Part shown: positions 1 through 8,581 of the stretch, in pieces | Position numbering within the stretch: position 1 is the stretch's first letter | Layout: each line of letters begins with the position of its first letter | Origin: Bacteroidota bacterium | Lineage (GTDB): Bacteria > Bacteroidota > Bacteroidia > B-17B0 > Aurantibacillaceae | Assembly (NCBI GenBank): GCA_018267825.1 | Contig: JAFDXR010000003.1 | Location: forward strand, 587,444-651,443 | Reading direction: 5' to 3' | Length of the DNA: 64,000 nucleotides | The notes under the pieces: generated by a model | Told to the model about the DNA's origin: nothing | Databases searched by the model: none | What the model saw: only the letters and a program-made list of their open reading frames with translations | Position numbers and translations under genes: made by a program

Positions 1-966
1 GTAGCCGAACTCGAAGGCGATCTCAACGACCTTGTGAAAAAATGGGAAGCCTGTTTCAATGAGCTTAAAACCGCTCAGCCCCCACAAATACTCTTAGGCG
101 AAATGGACCGCACGAACGCGATGCTTCGTGATTTCCTGAACGCCACCTTCAATGCCATTCATGTAAACGATCAGAGTGTGTATGAAGATCTGAAATCCTA
201 CATTAAAAACATTGCCCCGGATAAGGTCGATATTTTAAAATATTACAGCGGCAAAGTTCCGATTTTTGATCATTTCGGGATTGAGCGCCAGATCAAATCA
301 CTTTTCGGTAAGCACGTGCACATGAAGAGTGGTGCTTACCTGATTATTGAACATACAGAAGCGCTTCACGTATTTGATGTAAACAGTGGAAACCGTGCCA
401 AGAGCGAAAAATCGCAGGAAGAAAATGCCCTGGAGGTAAACCTGGAAGCTGCTGTTGAGGTGGCCCGCCAGTTACGACTCCGCGATATGGGTGGTATTAT
501 TGTGGTTGACTTCATTGACCTTCATAACCCTGAAAACCGCAAGCTGCTTTACGATAAGCTGAAAGAGGAAATGAAATCCGACAGGGCCAAGCACAACATT
601 CTGCCGCCAAGTAAATTCGGATTGATTCAGATTACCCGTCAACGCCTGCGTCCTGAGGTGAATGTAGAAGTTCTGGAAACCTGCCCAAGCTGCGGTGGTA
701 CCGGTAAAGTACAACCAAGCCTGCTATTTGTCGACCAGATCGAAAACACACTTCGCTACATCATTAAAGAACAGAACGAAAAAAATATTACACTCAATGT
801 GCATCCATACATCGAAGCCTTCATCAAGAAGGGTGGCTTCCTGAGAAGCATGCAGTGGAAATGGTACTTTGAGCATAAGCAATGGGTGAAAATCCAGCCT
901 ATGTCAAGCTTCGGATTTATGGAATATAAATTCCACAATAAAAACAACGACGAAATCATTACCTGA
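1..966 (+). CDS. rng: Ribonuclease E/G family endoribonuclease, 3' part (5' end outside window)
   Basis: The reading frame is open from base 1, so the gene begins upstream; about 321 C-terminal codons are visible. The GTG at 34 is internal. The family cuts single-stranded RNA in rRNA maturation and mRNA decay. Both metal-binding aspartates of the DNase I-like catalytic subdomain are visible, in FDVNSG (about visible residue 126) and in VVDFIDL. They are followed by the Zn-link motif CPSCGGTGK, which joins subunits in the RNase E/G family. The tail after the Zn-link is short, as in RNase G, with no long RNase E-type scaffold region. A strong intrinsic terminator follows the stop codon. The N-terminal S1 domain lies outside the window and cannot be checked. 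Confidence 0.93.
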   Translation, partial: VAELEGDLNDLVKKWEACFNELKTAQPPQILLGEMDRTNAMLRDFLNATFNAIHVNDQSVYEDLKSYIKNIAPDKVDILKYYSGKVPIFDHFGIERQIKSLFGKHVHMKSGAYLIIEHTEALHVFDVNSGNRAKSEKSQEENALEVNLEAAVEVARQLRLRDMGGIIVVDFIDLHNPENRKLLYDKLKEEMKSDRAKHNILPPSKFGLIQITRQRLRPEVNVEVLETCPSCGGTGKVQPSLLFVDQIENTLRYIIKEQNEKNITLNVHPYIEAFIKKGGFLRSMQWKWYFEHKQWVKIQPMSSFGFMEYKFHNKNNDEIIT

Positions 967-993
967 TTTCAGCAGAAGCTAAAATCGTTTTAC

Positions 994-1026
994 AAAAAAA
1001 CCCGGTTATCATACCGGGTTTTTTTA
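994..1026. terminator. Intrinsic terminator, bidirectional
   Basis: An 8-bp perfect stem (AACCCGGT at 999-1006 with ACCGGGTT at 1013-1020) has a 6-nt loop and is flanked by an A run on the left and a T run on the right. It sits between the convergent RNase G gene and the lipoprotein gene at 1046-1798, so it can end transcripts from both sides. Confidence 0.85.
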
Positions 1027-1045
1027 TGATGAATAGTTTCGCAGA

Positions 1046-1798
1046 TTATTCGGCCACAATCATTGAAATAAGGAATGACCACACCAGCGCTATAAGCAAC
1101 CCTGCCCCACCCAGTGCAATGGCCAGCGCGGAGAATGTTTTCTGGAATCCGTCGAGATCTCCGTGCCCAAGAACCAGGGCTGTAATACCACAGGCAATGG
1201 CAATAATACCCAGTGCAATGGCGATATAAAAATAGAAAGAGACTGCTGCTATAATAAGGGAATCTATTATGGCAAAAATAGCCAGGATGATAGCCAGAAT
1301 ACCGCAGGCAAAACCAACGATAGATAATATCGTAGATGGCAGGTGATCATCGCCGCCTTTTGCGGAATCTGATTTTTTGGGTTTCTGAACCAACACCTCT
1401 GAAAACGGGAGTTTCGCCAGGTTTTTCAATGTTTTGGCAGAAACCTTTGCTTTCAGTTTGAGAAGTGCTTTAGGATCCGGCAGCTTTTCAGCACTGGCTT
1501 TCGTATCTGCCGGCTTATTGTTGTCCGGTGCGGCTGAGGCTATAGCACCGTCACCTTTGTCTTCCGACTCAACAGGTGCGGGTGTTGTTACTGATAAGTC
1601 TGTCTTTCCATCTACTTCCGGAAGTTCCGCCGGTTTTGTGTTTGTCTTTTTATGGCTGAGCTCTTTTCCTGAGTCATGGTAGTAGCCTTTGGTATACTTA
1701 CGCTGCATAAAATGCAGGTTGCCGCATTGGGCAAAAAAGATGATGATCAGCAAAAGGCCAAATGCCCTGGCTGCAATAGCGCTTATCGGTTTTTTCAT
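1046..1798 (-). CDS. Predicted lipoprotein with C-terminal multi-helix membrane domain, unknown function
   Basis: This 250-residue protein belongs to no family I can name with confidence. It starts with a hydrophobic signal segment ending in FFAQC, a plausible though imperfect lipobox with Cys25. The next stretch contains QRKYTKGYYH, a short motif I associate with small Bacteroidota membrane proteins. Residues 45-150 are a low-complexity linker rich in Lys, Pro, Ala and Asp. From about residue 153 three to four hydrophobic helices follow, rich in Ala, Ile and Gly, resembling DUF4190-type membrane domains. It stands alone between convergent and divergent neighbours. Membrane location is well supported by composition; the function is unknown. 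Confidence 0.72.
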   Translation of the reverse strand: MKKPISAIAARAFGLLLIIIFFAQCGNLHFMQRKYTKGYYHDSGKELSHKKTNTKPAELPEVDGKTDLSVTTPAPVESEDKGDGAIASAAPDNNKPADTKASAEKLPDPKALLKLKAKVSAKTLKNLAKLPFSEVLVQKPKKSDSAKGGDDHLPSTILSIVGFACGILAIILAIFAIIDSLIIAAVSFYFYIAIALGIIAIACGITALVLGHGDLDGFQKTFSALAIALGGAGLLIALVWSFLISMIVAE

Positions 1799-1921
1799 GA
1801 TACGAATATATTACAAAGCCCCGTGCAATACAAAAATTACTGATACCCACAATAAGTGCTAATATTCTCTAAATCAAGCCTCATGATATTTTTTGTTCTT
1901 CGCTATAAGCAGCTAAAGCCT

Positions 1922-1929
1922 TACCTTTG
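1922..1929 (+). promoter_or_regulatory. Candidate -7 promoter box TACCTTTG
   Basis: The sequence matches the Bacteroidota -7 consensus TAnnTTTG exactly and ends only 7 nt before the ATG at 1937. A transcript from it would have almost no 5' leader. No clear -33 TTG at the usual spacing was seen. Confidence 0.4.
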
Positions 1930-1936
1930 ATTTTCT

Positions 1937-2296
1937 ATGCGCAAAGTATCACTCATCCTGTGTTGTATTTCACTGCTTTGTATTGCGGCCTGCAAGCCCA
2001 ATGAGGAAGCTGTAGCCGAAATTCCGGCAGGTGTGCTTACCGAGGAACAGCTTGTTCCGGTGCTGACTGATTGTTACCTGGCCGAAGCGGCTTCGGGAAT
2101 TAATGTACTGAATGTTCCCGGACCAAAATTTGATTCGGCTTACGTTTTCAATCCGCTGAAAGATCATGATATTAGGAAAGCGCAATTTGATTCTTCACTT
2201 GCTTTTTACAGCAAGCATCCTAAAGTATTGAAATCGATATACGAGCGGGTGCTTGAGAAACTCAGCCAGATCCAGGCTGCCAAAAAAATAAAATAA
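1937..2296 (+). CDS. DUF4296 domain lipoprotein
   Basis: This 119-residue protein has an N-terminal lipoprotein signal ending in LCIAAC (lipid-modified Cys19). The mature part carries hallmarks of the Bacteroidota-specific DUF4296 family: a helix reading LVPVLTDCYLAEAA, then FDSSLAFYSKHPKVLKSIYERVL near the end (quoted in two overlapping pieces: FDSSLAFYSKHP and PKVLKSIYERVL). Members are small envelope lipoproteins of unknown function. The ATG at 1937 is preceded by a TAnnTTTG box. The neighbouring gene at 2297 is convergent and its stop abuts this one directly. Confidence 0.82.
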   Translation: MRKVSLILCCISLLCIAACKPNEEAVAEIPAGVLTEEQLVPVLTDCYLAEAASGINVLNVPGPKFDSAYVFNPLKDHDIRKAQFDSSLAFYSKHPKVLKSIYERVLEKLSQIQAAKKIK

Positions 2297-2761
2297 TCAT
2301 TCGCGGATATATACCAGGCTATCGGTATACATCCTGTATTTCAGGTTAACCATCACATGCGGCCCCGGTGAAGCATATTTGTAATAGTTCCCATAGATCG
2401 CTTTATCTTTCACGGCATTCATGGTTTTGAGGCTATCCCAGGTAAAGTTTATAATACCTGAACGAATCTGATACGTGCCCATGGTAAGTGAATAGCCGAC
2501 CTCAAATACACGGTAATACACAAAACCCGAATCAGGCTGCAATTGAAAATACGCAGAATGGTATCGTCCCTGGTTTTCGTATACCCCGGCTTGCCCTTTC
2601 ACTGCTGTAAATGTAGAAGAATGCCTGCCGTTGAGTTCGGCTTCGTATTGCATCACAACCCGGATTAAACTATCGCGCCGGCGCTTGTTTGCGTCGTTCG
2701 TCTGCGATTGTCCCTGATAACATGTAAACAGAACAAACCCTATCAGGATTAACCCACGCAT
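2297..2761 (-). CDS. Small exported protein, unknown function
   Basis: The frame is open from 2794, but I place the start at the ATG at 2761 (154 residues). That start gives a clean signal peptide (MRGLILIGFVLFTC then YQGQSQ) and begins 12 nt after the stop of the upstream EnvC-like gene. The mature protein is rich in Tyr and beta-type sequence and has no cysteine motif or catalytic signature I recognise. It is the last gene of the leftward envelope operon that begins with the nucleotidyltransferase, so an envelope role is likely. Confidence 0.7.
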   Translation of the reverse strand: MRGLILIGFVLFTCYQGQSQTNDANKRRRDSLIRVVMQYEAELNGRHSSTFTAVKGQAGVYENQGRYHSAYFQLQPDSGFVYYRVFEVGYSLTMGTYQIRSGIINFTWDSLKTMNAVKDKAIYGNYYKYASPGPHVMVNLKYRMYTDSLVYIRE

Positions 2762-2772
2762 GCTGTAATGTA

Positions 2773-4110
2773 TCAGCGTCCGTTGAACAGCCATCCGCCG
2801 GGATCCATGGTTTTATTGCCTTTCCAGATCTGGAGGTTCATACTGGTTTTACCATCATCTTCTATAATGGTACCAATAGCCTGCTTGATGGTAACCTTGT
2901 CGCCCTGTTTCACAAACACATCGCCGAGGTTGGAATATACGCTGAGGTATTCGCCGTGCCTGATGATCACCAGTTTACCTCCTGTTGGCGATATGGCTAT
3001 ACTGGTTACTTCGCCTTCAAATACTGCACGGGCCTGTGTTCCTTTGGTCACGCAAATTTCAACCCCGTTGTTATACATAATAAAGCCTTTGATGGCCGGG
3101 TGTTCGTATTCCCCATAACCCTGGCAGATTACGCCTTTGGCAACCGGCCATGGCAGTTTACCACGACTGCTTGCGAAATCGTTTCCTGTTGCTTCCGCTT
3201 CGGCCGTAAGCTCTGGCACAAATACCTTGGCTTCGGGTTTTGTTTCGTTGGTTTTATTTGTTTTGTTGGCCTTATTCGTTTTGATTTTGTTCTCTTTGGC
3301 AGCCTTGGCAGCCGCAGCCGTAGCAGCTTCCTCAGCCTTACGTTTGATCTCGTCGGCAATGAGTTTTTTAATGGCCAGTTGCAGATTCTCAGCGTCCCGT
3401 TTCTTTTGCTCGAGCTGAGCCTTCAGTTCTTTTTCTTTGGCCTGGATCTCTCCAAGCACCGATTCCTGCTCCTGTTTCTCTTTGTCGAGGATCGATTTTT
3501 CTTCCTGTTCATTTCCGAGGAGTACGTTTTTCTCGTGGCGCCTGGCTTCCAGTTCCTGAAGCTTTTCCAGGATGAGGTTTTGGGTAACCATGATCTCCAT
3601 GGCCTGTTTTTTACGGAATTCGGTATATTGCTGAAAATATTTCAGGCGCATGTATGCCTGGTTAAAATTACCGGAAGCAAAAATGAACATGAGTTTGGTG
3701 TACGACTCCTGGTTGCGTTGTGCGAAATAGATCATTTTGGCATATTCCTGCTTAAGCTTGTCGAGTTTCGCCTTCAGCATATCGATCTCTACCTGGTTTT
3801 GCTTTATTTCGCGGTTTACCTGCGTGAGTTCAGCGTTAATGGTTCCAATGAGTTCTTCACGAACCTTTAGCTTGGTATTGATAACGACGATGGTGTTGAT
3901 CTGCGATTTTTTGACCTGCTTGGTATGACTCAGCTGTGAATTGAGCTGTTTGATGTCTTCATTCAGCTTTTTGGTTTTGTCCTGAAGTTCTTTCTGAGAT
4001 TGTTTGGTCTTTGTCTGACCAAAAGCCGGTGAATAGTATGTTCCGATCATGAAAAAGCAGAGACCCCAGAGGAGTCCGCTGATTTTACTTTTGAATCGGA
4101 ATAGGCTCAT
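2773..4110 (-). CDS. EnvC-like murein hydrolase activator (coiled coil plus degenerate LytM/M23 domain)
   Basis: This 445-residue exported protein has a signal peptide ending near PAFGQ. A long coiled coil covers about residues 35-265, then a Lys/Ala/Asn low-complexity linker runs to about 310, and a LytM/M23 domain starts with GKLPWPV at 317. In active M23 peptidases zinc is held by HxxxD and HxH; here the equivalent positions read N347-N-G-V-E351 and S423-M-N425, so the ligands are missing. E. coli EnvC is likewise degenerate and acts by activating amidases at the division site. A role as activator in cell separation is therefore inferred. Its start overlaps the DUF4292 gene by 26 nt, indicating translational coupling. 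Confidence 0.85.
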   Translation of the reverse strand: MSLFRFKSKISGLLWGLCFFMIGTYYSPAFGQTKTKQSQKELQDKTKKLNEDIKQLNSQLSHTKQVKKSQINTIVVINTKLKVREELIGTINAELTQVNREIKQNQVEIDMLKAKLDKLKQEYAKMIYFAQRNQESYTKLMFIFASGNFNQAYMRLKYFQQYTEFRKKQAMEIMVTQNLILEKLQELEARRHEKNVLLGNEQEEKSILDKEKQEQESVLGEIQAKEKELKAQLEQKKRDAENLQLAIKKLIADEIKRKAEEAATAAAAKAAKENKIKTNKANKTNKTNETKPEAKVFVPELTAEAEATGNDFASSRGKLPWPVAKGVICQGYGEYEHPAIKGFIMYNNGVEICVTKGTQARAVFEGEVTSIAISPTGGKLVIIRHGEYLSVYSNLGDVFVKQGDKVTIKQAIGTIIEDDGKTSMNLQIWKGNKTMDPGGWLFNGR

Positions 4111-4978
4111 ACTTTGATGGAATATTTAACGTCAGCTTCTGAGGCTGATTTACATCTATGCGAACATAATTAATTTTGAGGCTTATTTTCTTCTCCGCAC
4201 GTATGTCAATATTAACAGCATGTGGTGCATAAATCGAGTCTGTACCGGCAAACTTATCGTATTCGGCATGGAAGCTCCTGTTGGTGGATACATCAATAAA
4301 ATCATTGCGTATAATCTTAAAGTTCTCCGGGTTCAGTGTCATGGTCTGCAGCGATCGCTTTAACGAATCCTGCCCCGAAACCAGTCGTTTCAACTTCCGT
4401 TTACGTTCGGTACTAAGCATATAATGACAATTCTGCCGATCGGTTACAGGTTTTAACTTATCGTCCTCGTCGTAAAACTCGGCACTGTTTCCAAAAAGAG
4501 CCGCCTGGATGAGGTCATAATCGAGGTCGGCATGCAGCAGCTGGTTGATGTAGTTGAAGTCTCCCTTAAAATACTGTTTCTTGACATACACAACCATTTT
4601 AACAGAGTCGCGGGTAATCAGGAGTTTGGCAATGTCGACCAATCCGATGGCCTGTATGGAAATCCAGATGGCGCTGTCTTTACGCACACGCAGGCGTATA
4701 TCCAGTTTATTATCTTCGCCATCTACATTTACCTCGGCATCTGCTTTTGCACTGATCCAATCGTATTTGAACTCATTATCCCGGATATATTTGATGAGGG
4801 CTTTGGCATTTTTGTAATCCAGCCTGCAGCGGCCTAAAGTTGTATCGAGCTGCTCGGTTGGCGCCAGCTGGGTTTGCTGGAGGTGTTTTTTTGATTTACA
4901 GGAATAGAGTATGCCTAAAAGCATACAAAAGGAGAATCCAAAATATCTAAACCCTGTAGCGGGTAACCATCTATTCAT
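4085..4978 (-). CDS. DUF4292 family lipoprotein
   Basis: This 297-residue protein has a lipoprotein signal ending in LGILYSC (Cys27). The mature part matches the Bacteroidota DUF4292 family: a segment on comparing states (WISAKADAEVNVDGEDNKL), then IWISIQAIGLVDIAKLLIT, and a C-terminal beta-rich half ending in NIPSKYEPIP. The fold of this family is thought to resemble LolA/LolB lipoprotein carriers, which would suggest a periplasm-facing lipid or lipoprotein role; that is family-based inference. Its start overlaps the end of the TPR gene by 8 nt and its end overlaps the EnvC-like gene, so the three genes are tightly coupled. Confidence 0.85.
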   Translation of the reverse strand: MNRWLPATGFRYFGFSFCMLLGILYSCKSKKHLQQTQLAPTEQLDTTLGRCRLDYKNAKALIKYIRDNEFKYDWISAKADAEVNVDGEDNKLDIRLRVRKDSAIWISIQAIGLVDIAKLLITRDSVKMVVYVKKQYFKGDFNYINQLLHADLDYDLIQAALFGNSAEFYDEDDKLKPVTDRQNCHYMLSTERKRKLKRLVSGQDSLKRSLQTMTLNPENFKIIRNDFIDVSTNRSFHAEYDKFAGTDSIYAPHAVNIDIRAEKKISLKINYVRIDVNQPQKLTLNIPSKYEPIPIQK

Positions 4979-6734
4979 ACAATTTCTTATCCGCTATTTT
5001 TTTCTCGAGGGTATCGGATGTACCACCGGCCTGTCTGGCCTCTTTCCAATAGTCTATGGCTTCTTCGGTTCTGCCGAGTTTATACAGCACATCGCCATAA
5101 TGCTCGAGAATAACAGCGCTTTTGTTACCCATTTTCGCCGCCCGGGCCAGCCATTCTTCTGCCTCTTTATATTTTCCCAACTGGTATAAGATCCAGCCAT
5201 ATGTATCGATATACGAGCGGTTGTTGGGCGCGAGTTCATTGCAGCGTTTCGAGTATTTTTCAGCCTTCTCGAGGTTTTGTTTCCTCAATGACAGGTAATA
5301 GGCGTAGTTGTTGAGTATAGATGTATTGTCGGGGTCAACCTTTAATGCATCATCAAATGCTTTATCCGATTTTTCGTAGTTTTTCAGGGCGTTGTAAGCG
5401 TCCCCGAGGTTCGAATAAAACTGGAGCAGGAGTTGGTTATTGTCATACACAAACTCAAGTCCGTCTTTCAATACATCTACTGCTTTCTGATAATTTTTAA
5501 GCTGAATATTGGCAATACCATTTAAAAAATACGTATTCGCCTGGTTAGGGAATAATTCGAGGGCTTCGGCACTATGTACAGCCAGTGAGTCGTAACGGTT
5601 CAGTTCCACTTCCAGCAGCATCAGCTGATTCCAGATCGGGTAACGTCCTTTATCCAGACGGGCTGCCTGCAGGTATTCGTCGCAGGCTTCCTTTATTTTT
5701 TTGTCGCGGTACAGGTAATCGGCATAAATGCTGTGTGCCTCGGCTGCAGAAGGATGCGTTTTAACCATGATCTGACAAAGTTCATACGCCTGCGGAATAT
5801 ACTCGGGATATTGTTCGGTATACTGGTAATAGGAGATGAGGATTTTCAGTTTGGCATCTACTTCGAGATCGGGGTTCTCGAAAGCCAGTTTAACTTCATC
5901 ATTGAACTTCTGCTTGTTCCCCTGCTGCTTGTAGTAATCGGCCAGGGCCAGATGCACCATGGGATTATTGGGATCTATTGCCAGTATGCTCTTGTATACT
6001 TCAAGGGCTTTGTCGTTCTGACCATTTTCCTGGTAAAACTCGGCAAGGTATGTATAGTAGCGTGCTTCGGATGGATCGGTTTGAATGAGTTTGCGGAGCT
6101 CGGCTTCTGCTTCTGCTGTTTTTTTCTGTTGTTTGAGCAGTTTTATTTTATTGAGTGTGAAGGTTTCGCTTTGCCCGAATTTCTTCTCGATATCATCGTA
6201 GGTTTTGTAAGATTTATCGTAGTTGCCTCCATACATGTACTCGGCTGCCAGCCCTTCGTAAAACTCAGGGCGTTCGGGGTAGAGTTTAACCAGGCGGGCA
6301 TACACATCGGCCGCAGCGGCATACTGGCGTTTGTTGTGAAGACACTCAATATACAACAACTGGTACCATTGATTTCTGGGATCATCGTTGGCGCACTCAC
6401 GCGCATACTTAAGTGCATTGTCATACATACCACTGAAGCGGTAAATATTTCCAAGCTCATATTTAACAGCCGCGGATGTCGGGTCGATTTTGAGGCATTC
6501 GCGAAACATGGTTTCAGCGGTTTCCACGTTGCCACGCATGCGTTCTTTACAGGCATCCACGAAAATAGCTCCGAAACGGATCTGATCCTGTTCCGACAAG
6601 CCATGACCATGCGATGCAGCAGCTTGTGATGTTGCAGACGATGTCGTGGATTTAGTGCTTTTACAGGCCGGAAAAGCCAGAATCAAAGCCGTTATGAAAA
6701 CAGTTCCGGAGAAAATATGTTTGCGTAATATCAA
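4971..6734 (-). CDS. TPR-repeat lipoprotein
   Basis: This 587-residue protein begins with a lipoprotein signal ending in LAFPAC (Cys24). The rest is almost entirely tetratricopeptide repeats, about a dozen, with the expected pattern (for example A-x-x-x-Y-x-x-I-L-x-x-D-P-N near 270 and the segment YGWILYQLGKYKEAEEWL near 525). TPR arrays bind other proteins. It starts 2 nt after the stop of the nucleotidyltransferase gene and overlaps the DUF4292 gene. The gene order nucleotidyltransferase, TPR protein, DUF4292, EnvC-like suggests an envelope assembly scaffold; no catalytic motif is visible. Confidence 0.88.
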   Translation of the reverse strand: MILRKHIFSGTVFITALILAFPACKSTKSTTSSATSQAAASHGHGLSEQDQIRFGAIFVDACKERMRGNVETAETMFRECLKIDPTSAAVKYELGNIYRFSGMYDNALKYARECANDDPRNQWYQLLYIECLHNKRQYAAAADVYARLVKLYPERPEFYEGLAAEYMYGGNYDKSYKTYDDIEKKFGQSETFTLNKIKLLKQQKKTAEAEAELRKLIQTDPSEARYYTYLAEFYQENGQNDKALEVYKSILAIDPNNPMVHLALADYYKQQGNKQKFNDEVKLAFENPDLEVDAKLKILISYYQYTEQYPEYIPQAYELCQIMVKTHPSAAEAHSIYADYLYRDKKIKEACDEYLQAARLDKGRYPIWNQLMLLEVELNRYDSLAVHSAEALELFPNQANTYFLNGIANIQLKNYQKAVDVLKDGLEFVYDNNQLLLQFYSNLGDAYNALKNYEKSDKAFDDALKVDPDNTSILNNYAYYLSLRKQNLEKAEKYSKRCNELAPNNRSYIDTYGWILYQLGKYKEAEEWLARAAKMGNKSAVILEHYGDVLYKLGRTEEAIDYWKEARQAGGTSDTLEKKIADKKLYE

Positions 6735-6736
6735 TA

Positions 6737-7744
6737 CTATGCCAGGGTTGTATAATCACTGATGCTGAGTTCCATGGCTTTTGCCATCACTTCACCGCTT
6801 TCGCCGATCATGCTGTTATTGATAACGGCGTTTTTAATTTTCGTATTGTTCTGAAGGATGCTGTTTTTCACTACTGAATCAACGAGTTCAGAACCGGCTC
6901 CCACAGAGGCATGTGGTCCTACAATGGAGTTGCGTATTACAACCTGGTCGCCGATAAAGCATGGTTCAATGACGATGGCATTTTCGAGTTTCACGTCTTT
7001 ACCACGAAGGCGTGCCTGTCCTTTGTCAAATTCAAGTACACGCTGGTTGGTAAATACGGTAGCGTCTTTGTTGCCGCAATCCAGCCATTCTGTTACCTTG
7101 CCCGGTGTGAATCGCGTGCCCTTGCTTTTCATGTTTTCGAGGGCATTGGTGAGCTGGTATTCGCCTTTTTCTTTGATGTCGTTATCGAGCAGGTATTGTA
7201 GTTCGCTTTTCAGGTAGTCGCCGTCTTTGAAATAATAAATACCAATGATTGCGAGGTTGCTTACAAAGGTTTGTGGTTTTTCAACAAAATCGGTGATCAC
7301 GCCCTGTGCATCTACTTTCACTACACCAAACTGACGCGGGTCTTCGATGGCCTGAACCCAGATCACACCTTCCTGGTTGGTATCCATCACAAAGTCTGCC
7401 TTAAAAAGCGTATCGGCGAATGCCACAACGGTTTTGCCACCGATGGAGTCTTTGGCGCACATAATGGCATGAGCGGTTCCAAGGGCTTTTTCCTGGTAAT
7501 AAATGGAGCCTTTTGCGCCCTGGTCTTTGGCTATTTTCACCAGGTTTTCCTCCACTTCTTTACCAAAATCGGGGCCTATCACAAAGGCTATTTCATCCAC
7601 TTTTTCACCACATACTTTCGTAATATCCTCTACAAGTCGCTGTACAATAGGTTTGCCGGCGACACAAATCAGGGGTTTAGGCACAGTAAGGGTGTGGGGG
7701 CGCATGCGTTTACCTTTGCCCGCCATGGGAATTATTATCTTCAT
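6737..7744 (-). CDS. Sugar-phosphate nucleotidyltransferase with left-handed beta-helix tail
   Basis: This 335-residue protein has the Rossmann-like nucleotidyltransferase signature at its N terminus, PMAGKGKRMRPHTLTVPKPL, with the phosphate-binding glycines and the conserved Lys before Pro-Leu. Residues about 245-330 show hexapeptide-like repeats (ENAIVIEPCFIGDQVVIRNS in part) typical of a left-handed parallel beta helix. The family couples an NTP to a sugar 1-phosphate, feeding polysaccharide or cell-wall precursors; the exact sugar and nucleotide cannot be read from motifs. It is the first gene of the leftward envelope operon, 31 nt downstream of a TATATTTG box. Confidence 0.85.
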   Translation of the reverse strand: MKIIIPMAGKGKRMRPHTLTVPKPLICVAGKPIVQRLVEDITKVCGEKVDEIAFVIGPDFGKEVEENLVKIAKDQGAKGSIYYQEKALGTAHAIMCAKDSIGGKTVVAFADTLFKADFVMDTNQEGVIWVQAIEDPRQFGVVKVDAQGVITDFVEKPQTFVSNLAIIGIYYFKDGDYLKSELQYLLDNDIKEKGEYQLTNALENMKSKGTRFTPGKVTEWLDCGNKDATVFTNQRVLEFDKGQARLRGKDVKLENAIVIEPCFIGDQVVIRNSIVGPHASVGAGSELVDSVVKNSILQNNTKIKNAVINNSMIGESGEVMAKAMELSISDYTTLA

Positions 7745-7775
7745 AAGATGCTAAAAATCAAAAAACTATTAAGCA

Positions 7776-7783
7776 CAAATATA
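7776..7783 (-). promoter_or_regulatory. Candidate -7 promoter box for the envelope operon
   Basis: On the minus strand the sequence reads TATATTTG, an exact match to TAnnTTTG. It lies 31 nt upstream of the nucleotidyltransferase ATG at 7744. No -33 TTG at the usual distance was found. Confidence 0.5.
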
Positions 7784-7825
7784 GCTTAAATGTTCTGCTT
7801 TTACAGCCCTTTTGCTCAAAATTTG

Positions 7826-8581
7826 CTAAATCAGCTCGATGCCAATTTTTGCCAGCAGGTCCTGTTTATATGCCCTGGAAACAGGCACCTGAAGACCTGT
7901 CCGCATCACCAATGTACCACCATCGCCTTTCACATATTTTTCGGCCTGCGACAAGTTAACAATATAGGAATTATGGACTCGCATAAACTGAAGTCCTTCG
8001 ATCATCTTCTCAAATGTCTTGAGAGTCTTTGAGATCAATATCCGTTTCCTGGTTTCGAGATAAACATACGTATAATTTGAGTCGGCCTCGAAGCTTACCA
8101 CTTCATTTGAATTTACAATAAAGATTCCCTCACTTGTAGGCAGCATCAATTTTCGTGGCTGAACCTCCTTCCACTGTGCCATCATCCGTTGCATATCCTC
8201 TGAAGCGTGTCCTGACAGTTTGGCCAATCGCTTCTCTGCTTTGGCAACCGCGGCAACCAATTCCTCAATTTCAATAGGTTTCAGGAGGTAATCTACTGCT
8301 TCTACTTTAATGGCATGAATAGCATAATGATTATATGCCGTTGTAAATATCACTTCATAATCGTATTCCGGCAGTTTCTCGATCAATTGAAAGCCATTAC
8401 CAAAAGGCATCTCAATATCCAGGAATAAAAGCTGAGGTCTGAGGGAATCGACAGCTACCCTGGCTTCTTCAATACCCTCATATATCCCCAGAATATCTAC
8501 CTGGGGGCAATACCTACGGATAAGGATTTCAAGTGTTTTGGCACCTTTGAGTTCGTCATCGACAATAATTGCTGTTATCAT
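7826..8581 (-). CDS. LytTR-family response regulator
   Basis: This 251-residue protein has an N-terminal receiver domain (about 1-120) with acidic pocket Asp8-Asp9, phospho-acceptor Asp55 in LLFLDIEMP, a conserved Thr in FTTAYN and Lys in LLKP. A LytTR DNA-binding domain covers about 145-250, recognised by the run FEADSNYTYVYL, the FMRVHNSYIVNL motif and VPVSRAYK. Such regulators bind paired direct repeats upstream of targets. The gene overlaps the histidine kinase by 4 nt, so the two form one operon. The operon is divergent from the lanthipeptide locus, which makes that locus a plausible, unproven target. Confidence 0.93.
   Translation of the reverse strand: MITAIIVDDELKGAKTLEILIRRYCPQVDILGIYEGIEEARVAVDSLRPQLLFLDIEMPFGNGFQLIEKLPEYDYEVIFTTAYNHYAIHAIKVEAVDYLLKPIEIEELVAAVAKAEKRLAKLSGHASEDMQRMMAQWKEVQPRKLMLPTSEGIFIVNSNEVVSFEADSNYTYVYLETRKRILISKTLKTFEKMIEGLQFMRVHNSYIVNLSQAEKYVKGDGGTLVMRTGLQVPVSRAYKQDLLAKIGIELI

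Noticed and set aside
2956..3870. 304-codon plus-strand frame
   Set aside because: Antisense to the EnvC-like coiled coil; Phe/Leu/Cys-rich product is the usual mirror of Lys/Glu-rich coding sequence, with no signal or motif.
5733..6629. 298-codon plus-strand frame
   Set aside because: Antisense to the TPR lipoprotein, which has clear repeats and lipobox; the antisense product has no recognisable domain.
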